From Candidatus Shapirobacteria bacterium CG2_30_35_20 (GTDB lineage: Bacteria > Patescibacteriota > Microgenomatia > UBA12405): 6,033 bases of DNA. Below the pieces are notes generated by a model. The model did no database searches, was not told the DNA's origin, and was given only the letters and a program-made list of their open reading frames with translations. Below are positions 5,039 to 6,033 of the stretch, piece after piece. The first letter of the stretch is position 1; each line of letters begins with the position of its first letter. The stretch is taken from NCBI GenBank assembly GCA_001873665.1, contig MNZO01000011.1:1-6033 (forward strand), in the 5' to 3' direction. The position numbers and the translations under genes are program-made.

Positions 5039-5353
5039 TTAAATAATTTTAATACCGGTTCTTTTAATTTCTTGAGCCAAGAAATTATACTTATCATCAA
5101 ATTCTTCCGGTAAAAATGAGTGAGGTTCAATGAATAAAGATATATGTCCGGCTAATTTGTAGAGTTGTTTAAGGTCTTCGACTCTGTCTCCGGAAAAGTC
5201 TGGAGAAACAACGCAAACATCCATGTCACTGGATTGTTTTTCATCTCCCTTAGCTCGAGAGCCAAAAAAATACATTGCTTGAATAGAAATACCATGTTTT
5301 CCAATTTCATCAGCAAATCGACGTAATGTCTGGTAATAATTATTGGGACTCAT
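5039..5353 (-). CDS. MNT-type minimal nucleotidyltransferase (putative antitoxin of HEPN-MNT pair)
   Basis: This 104-residue protein has the minimal nucleotidyltransferase signature GS-x10-D-x-D: Gly31-Ser32 in FFGSRAKGDE, and Asp43 and Asp45 in SSDMDVCVV. A third acidic residue may be Glu76 in FIEPHSF or one nearby. In characterised HepT-MntA (type VII) systems, MntA transfers AMP to the HEPN toxin and so silences it. Here the motif is intact, so catalysis is plausible, but the modification site in the partner is not obvious. The ATG overlaps the stop of the HEPN gene (ATGA, 5350-5353). A perfect AGGAGG lies 7 bp upstream, the strongest ribosome binding site in the window, suggesting more MNT than HEPN is made, as expected for an antitoxin. 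Its 3' end lies 30 bp from the end of the rhuM remnant (opposite strand); no terminator was found there. Confidence 0.88.
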   Translation of the reverse strand: MSPNNYYQTLRRFADEIGKHGISIQAMYFFGSRAKGDEKQSSDMDVCVVSPDFSGDRVEDLKQLYKLAGHISLFIEPHSFLPEEFDDKYNFLAQEIKRTGIKII

Positions 5354-5736
5354 TTTAATCCCTCCTCAAACTTACTCCACAGATTTTGGCAGATATTTTG
5401 CCATTTTGCAGTGTATTCTAAAGTTGCTTTTTTATAAAATTTATATTTGTAGTCATCGTATCTAGTGTTGATATTAAAAGTATTAATTTCAGCTAAATAA
5501 TCGTATTCTGTTTCATTTAAATTAAATCCTGCATCTTGGGCTAATTTAATTAAATTGTGGGTAAAAATAATTTCTTTATCTCTAGTAATCAGTTGAGATT
5601 TTAAAATTTTTTCTAGGGCTAGACCCCAAACGAATAAACACCAATCATAGTGTTTGGTTTTGAAAAAGTCGGTAGCATCAGAAGCATTCTTCTTGGCGCT
5701 ATTCCACCAAAATTTTGATTTTTCAATTTTATCCAT
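5350..5736 (-). CDS. HEPN-domain protein (putative toxin of HEPN-MNT pair)
   Basis: A 128-residue, probably all-helical HEPN protein. Helix 1 begins FWWNSAKKNASDATDFF (9-25). Helix 2 is YDWCLFVWGLALEKILKSQL (30-49), matching the A..a..ALEK.LK..L pattern of HEPN proteins. Then comes THNLIKLAQDAG (59-70), the conserved tHnL region, and later NTRYDDY (90-96), equivalent to the tRYPd motif. The RNase motif of HepT toxins is R-x4-6-H-x-Y with a Tyr that receives AMP. Here Arg52 and His60 are seven residues apart and His60 is followed by Asn-Leu, so the canonical motif is not met. The protein may be a non-nuclease HEPN partner or use other residues. It is the upstream gene of a two-gene minus-strand operon with the MNT gene. 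The start has no Shine-Dalgarno sequence and no clear promoter; a TACCATGGTA palindrome lies 10 bp upstream. Confidence 0.82.
   Translation of the reverse strand: MDKIEKSKFWWNSAKKNASDATDFFKTKHYDWCLFVWGLALEKILKSQLITRDKEIIFTHNLIKLAQDAGFNLNETEYDYLAEINTFNINTRYDDYKYKFYKKATLEYTAKWQNICQNLWSKFEEGLK
5361..5366 (-). promoter_or_regulatory. Strong Shine-Dalgarno site for the MNT gene
   Basis: On the minus strand AGGAGG (within GAGGAGGG) lies 7 bases before the ATG whose first base is 5353, inside the end of the HEPN gene. It fixes the MNT start and shows that the host or donor uses a standard anti-Shine-Dalgarno sequence, in contrast to the TTG- or ATG-started genes elsewhere in the window that lack one. 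Confidence 0.8.
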
Positions 5737-5746
5737 TTAAATATTT

Positions 5747-5756
5747 TACCATGGTA
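5747..5756. repeat. 10-bp palindrome TACCATGGTA upstream of the HEPN gene
   Basis: A perfect palindrome 10 bp upstream of the HEPN start codon on the minus strand. It lies next to a short AG dinucleotide run (about 5759-5768). It could be a protein-binding site for autoregulation, but it is short and no -35/-10 pair was placed around it. Confidence 0.3.
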
Positions 5757-5799
5757 TTAGAGAGAGAGGATATTTTTAATTGTGTAAAATTAACCAAAC

Positions 5800-5814
5800 A
5801 CGTCATTATGACGT
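5800..5814. repeat. 15-bp perfect palindrome, possible operator in the divergent intergenic region
   Basis: ACGTCAT-T-ATGACGT is a perfect inverted repeat with a single central base. It lies in the 168-bp gap between the divergently oriented HEPN gene (ends its 5' side at 5736) and the gene starting at 5905. Its comparatively G/C-containing arms stand out from the A/T background, so a regulator binding site is plausible. It is only 8 bp from the right copy of the 36/37-bp repeat. Confidence 0.45.
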
Positions 5815-5822
5815 AGAAAATC

Positions 5823-5859
5823 ATACACATCCCCTACACCCTATAATATTACCTAATGA
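5823..5859. repeat. Right copy of the 36/37-bp direct repeat
   Basis: Core CCCCTAC, one extra A, then CCCTATAATATT; same orientation as the copy at 4697-4732, with 31 of 37 aligned columns identical. Here it lies between divergent genes, whereas the left copy follows a stop codon, so the shared element is not tied to one gene-end position. Confidence 0.6.
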
Positions 5860-5867
5860 TTGAATAA

Positions 5868-5896
5868 TTCACTTTTTGTGGTAAATTACATAAAAT
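5868..5896 (+). promoter_or_regulatory. Possible promoter for the gene at 5905
   Basis: TTCACT (5868-5873) and TAAAAT (5891-5896) are 17 bp apart, a four-of-six -35 and a five-of-six -10. The expected start near 5903 would give a leaderless or nearly leaderless message for the ATG at 5905. The match is moderate for such A/T-rich DNA. Confidence 0.3.
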
Positions 5897-5904
5897 ACAA
5901 AACA

Positions 5905-6033
5905 ATGACAAATGAACAGTTAACCAAAATAAAACAGGAAACCTGGAATCTTGCTTCGTGCATACAAGAAAGAAGTGATTTGGTTGCCGAGATTTTTCCT
6001 GCAGGGTTAGATGCAAAATGTCAATCCCTAAGT
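5905..6033 (+). CDS. Unrecognised protein, N-terminal 43 codons only
   Basis: An open frame from ATG 5905 runs to the window edge without a stop. It begins MTNEQLTKIKQETWNLASC and continues with IQERSDLVAEIFPAGLDAK. It looks soluble and helical at first, with no signal peptide or membrane segment. I do not recognise the family. No Shine-Dalgarno sequence precedes the ATG; a moderate promoter at 5868-5896 would give a leaderless message. It lies beyond the right copy of the repeat, so it may be outside the toxin-antitoxin cassette. Confidence 0.55.
   Translation, partial: MTNEQLTKIKQETWNLASCIQERSDLVAEIFPAGLDAKCQSLS

Overview
The window is AT-rich (by eye about one third G+C), with short genes, frequent TTG starts and mostly no Shine-Dalgarno sequence. 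It carries a row of type IV-pilin-like genes whose leader peptides lie in low-complexity A/T repeat DNA. This combination suggests a small-genome bacterium of the Candidate Phyla Radiation (Patescibacteria), but no rRNA or marker phylogeny is present, so that is an inference. TGA acts as a normal stop (ATGA gene overlaps at 908-911 and 5350-5353), which argues against the UGA-glycine code of Gracilibacteria and Absconditabacteria.

Left third (1-1904, + strand): four consecutive pilin-like genes. The first is cut by the window edge and resembles a major pseudopilin (GspG type). It is followed by GspH/FimT-like, GspI/PilV-like and GspJ/PilW-like minor pseudopilins, the same order as a gspGHIJ block. 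Two of them start with TTG inside A/T-rich repeats, so the repeat DNA encodes the prepilin leader.

Middle (1990-3321, + strand): a MurA enolpyruvyl transferase for peptidoglycan precursor synthesis. Asp117 occupies the position of the fosfomycin-target cysteine, and other normally conserved motifs also differ.

Right half (3322-6033): an accessory toxin-antitoxin region. An abiEi-abiEii pair (type IV TA family) sits behind a near-consensus sigma-70-type promoter (TTGACA-N17-TATTAT) with a 23-bp inverted repeat over the expected start site. Next comes a frameshifted, truncated rhuM-like remnant with its own good promoter. On the minus strand follows a HEPN-MNT pair overlapping by ATGA, in which only the MNT gene has a strong AGGAGG site. 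Two copies of a 36-37-bp repeat flank the rhuM remnant plus the HEPN-MNT pair. The window ends in the first 43 codons of an unrecognised + strand gene.

No tRNA, rRNA, CRISPR array, transposase or convincing rho-independent terminator was seen. I found no clearly new system. The most unusual points are the repeat-flanked cassette, the repeat-encoded pilin leaders, and the MNT-fold toxin-antitoxin cluster next to a D-type MurA.
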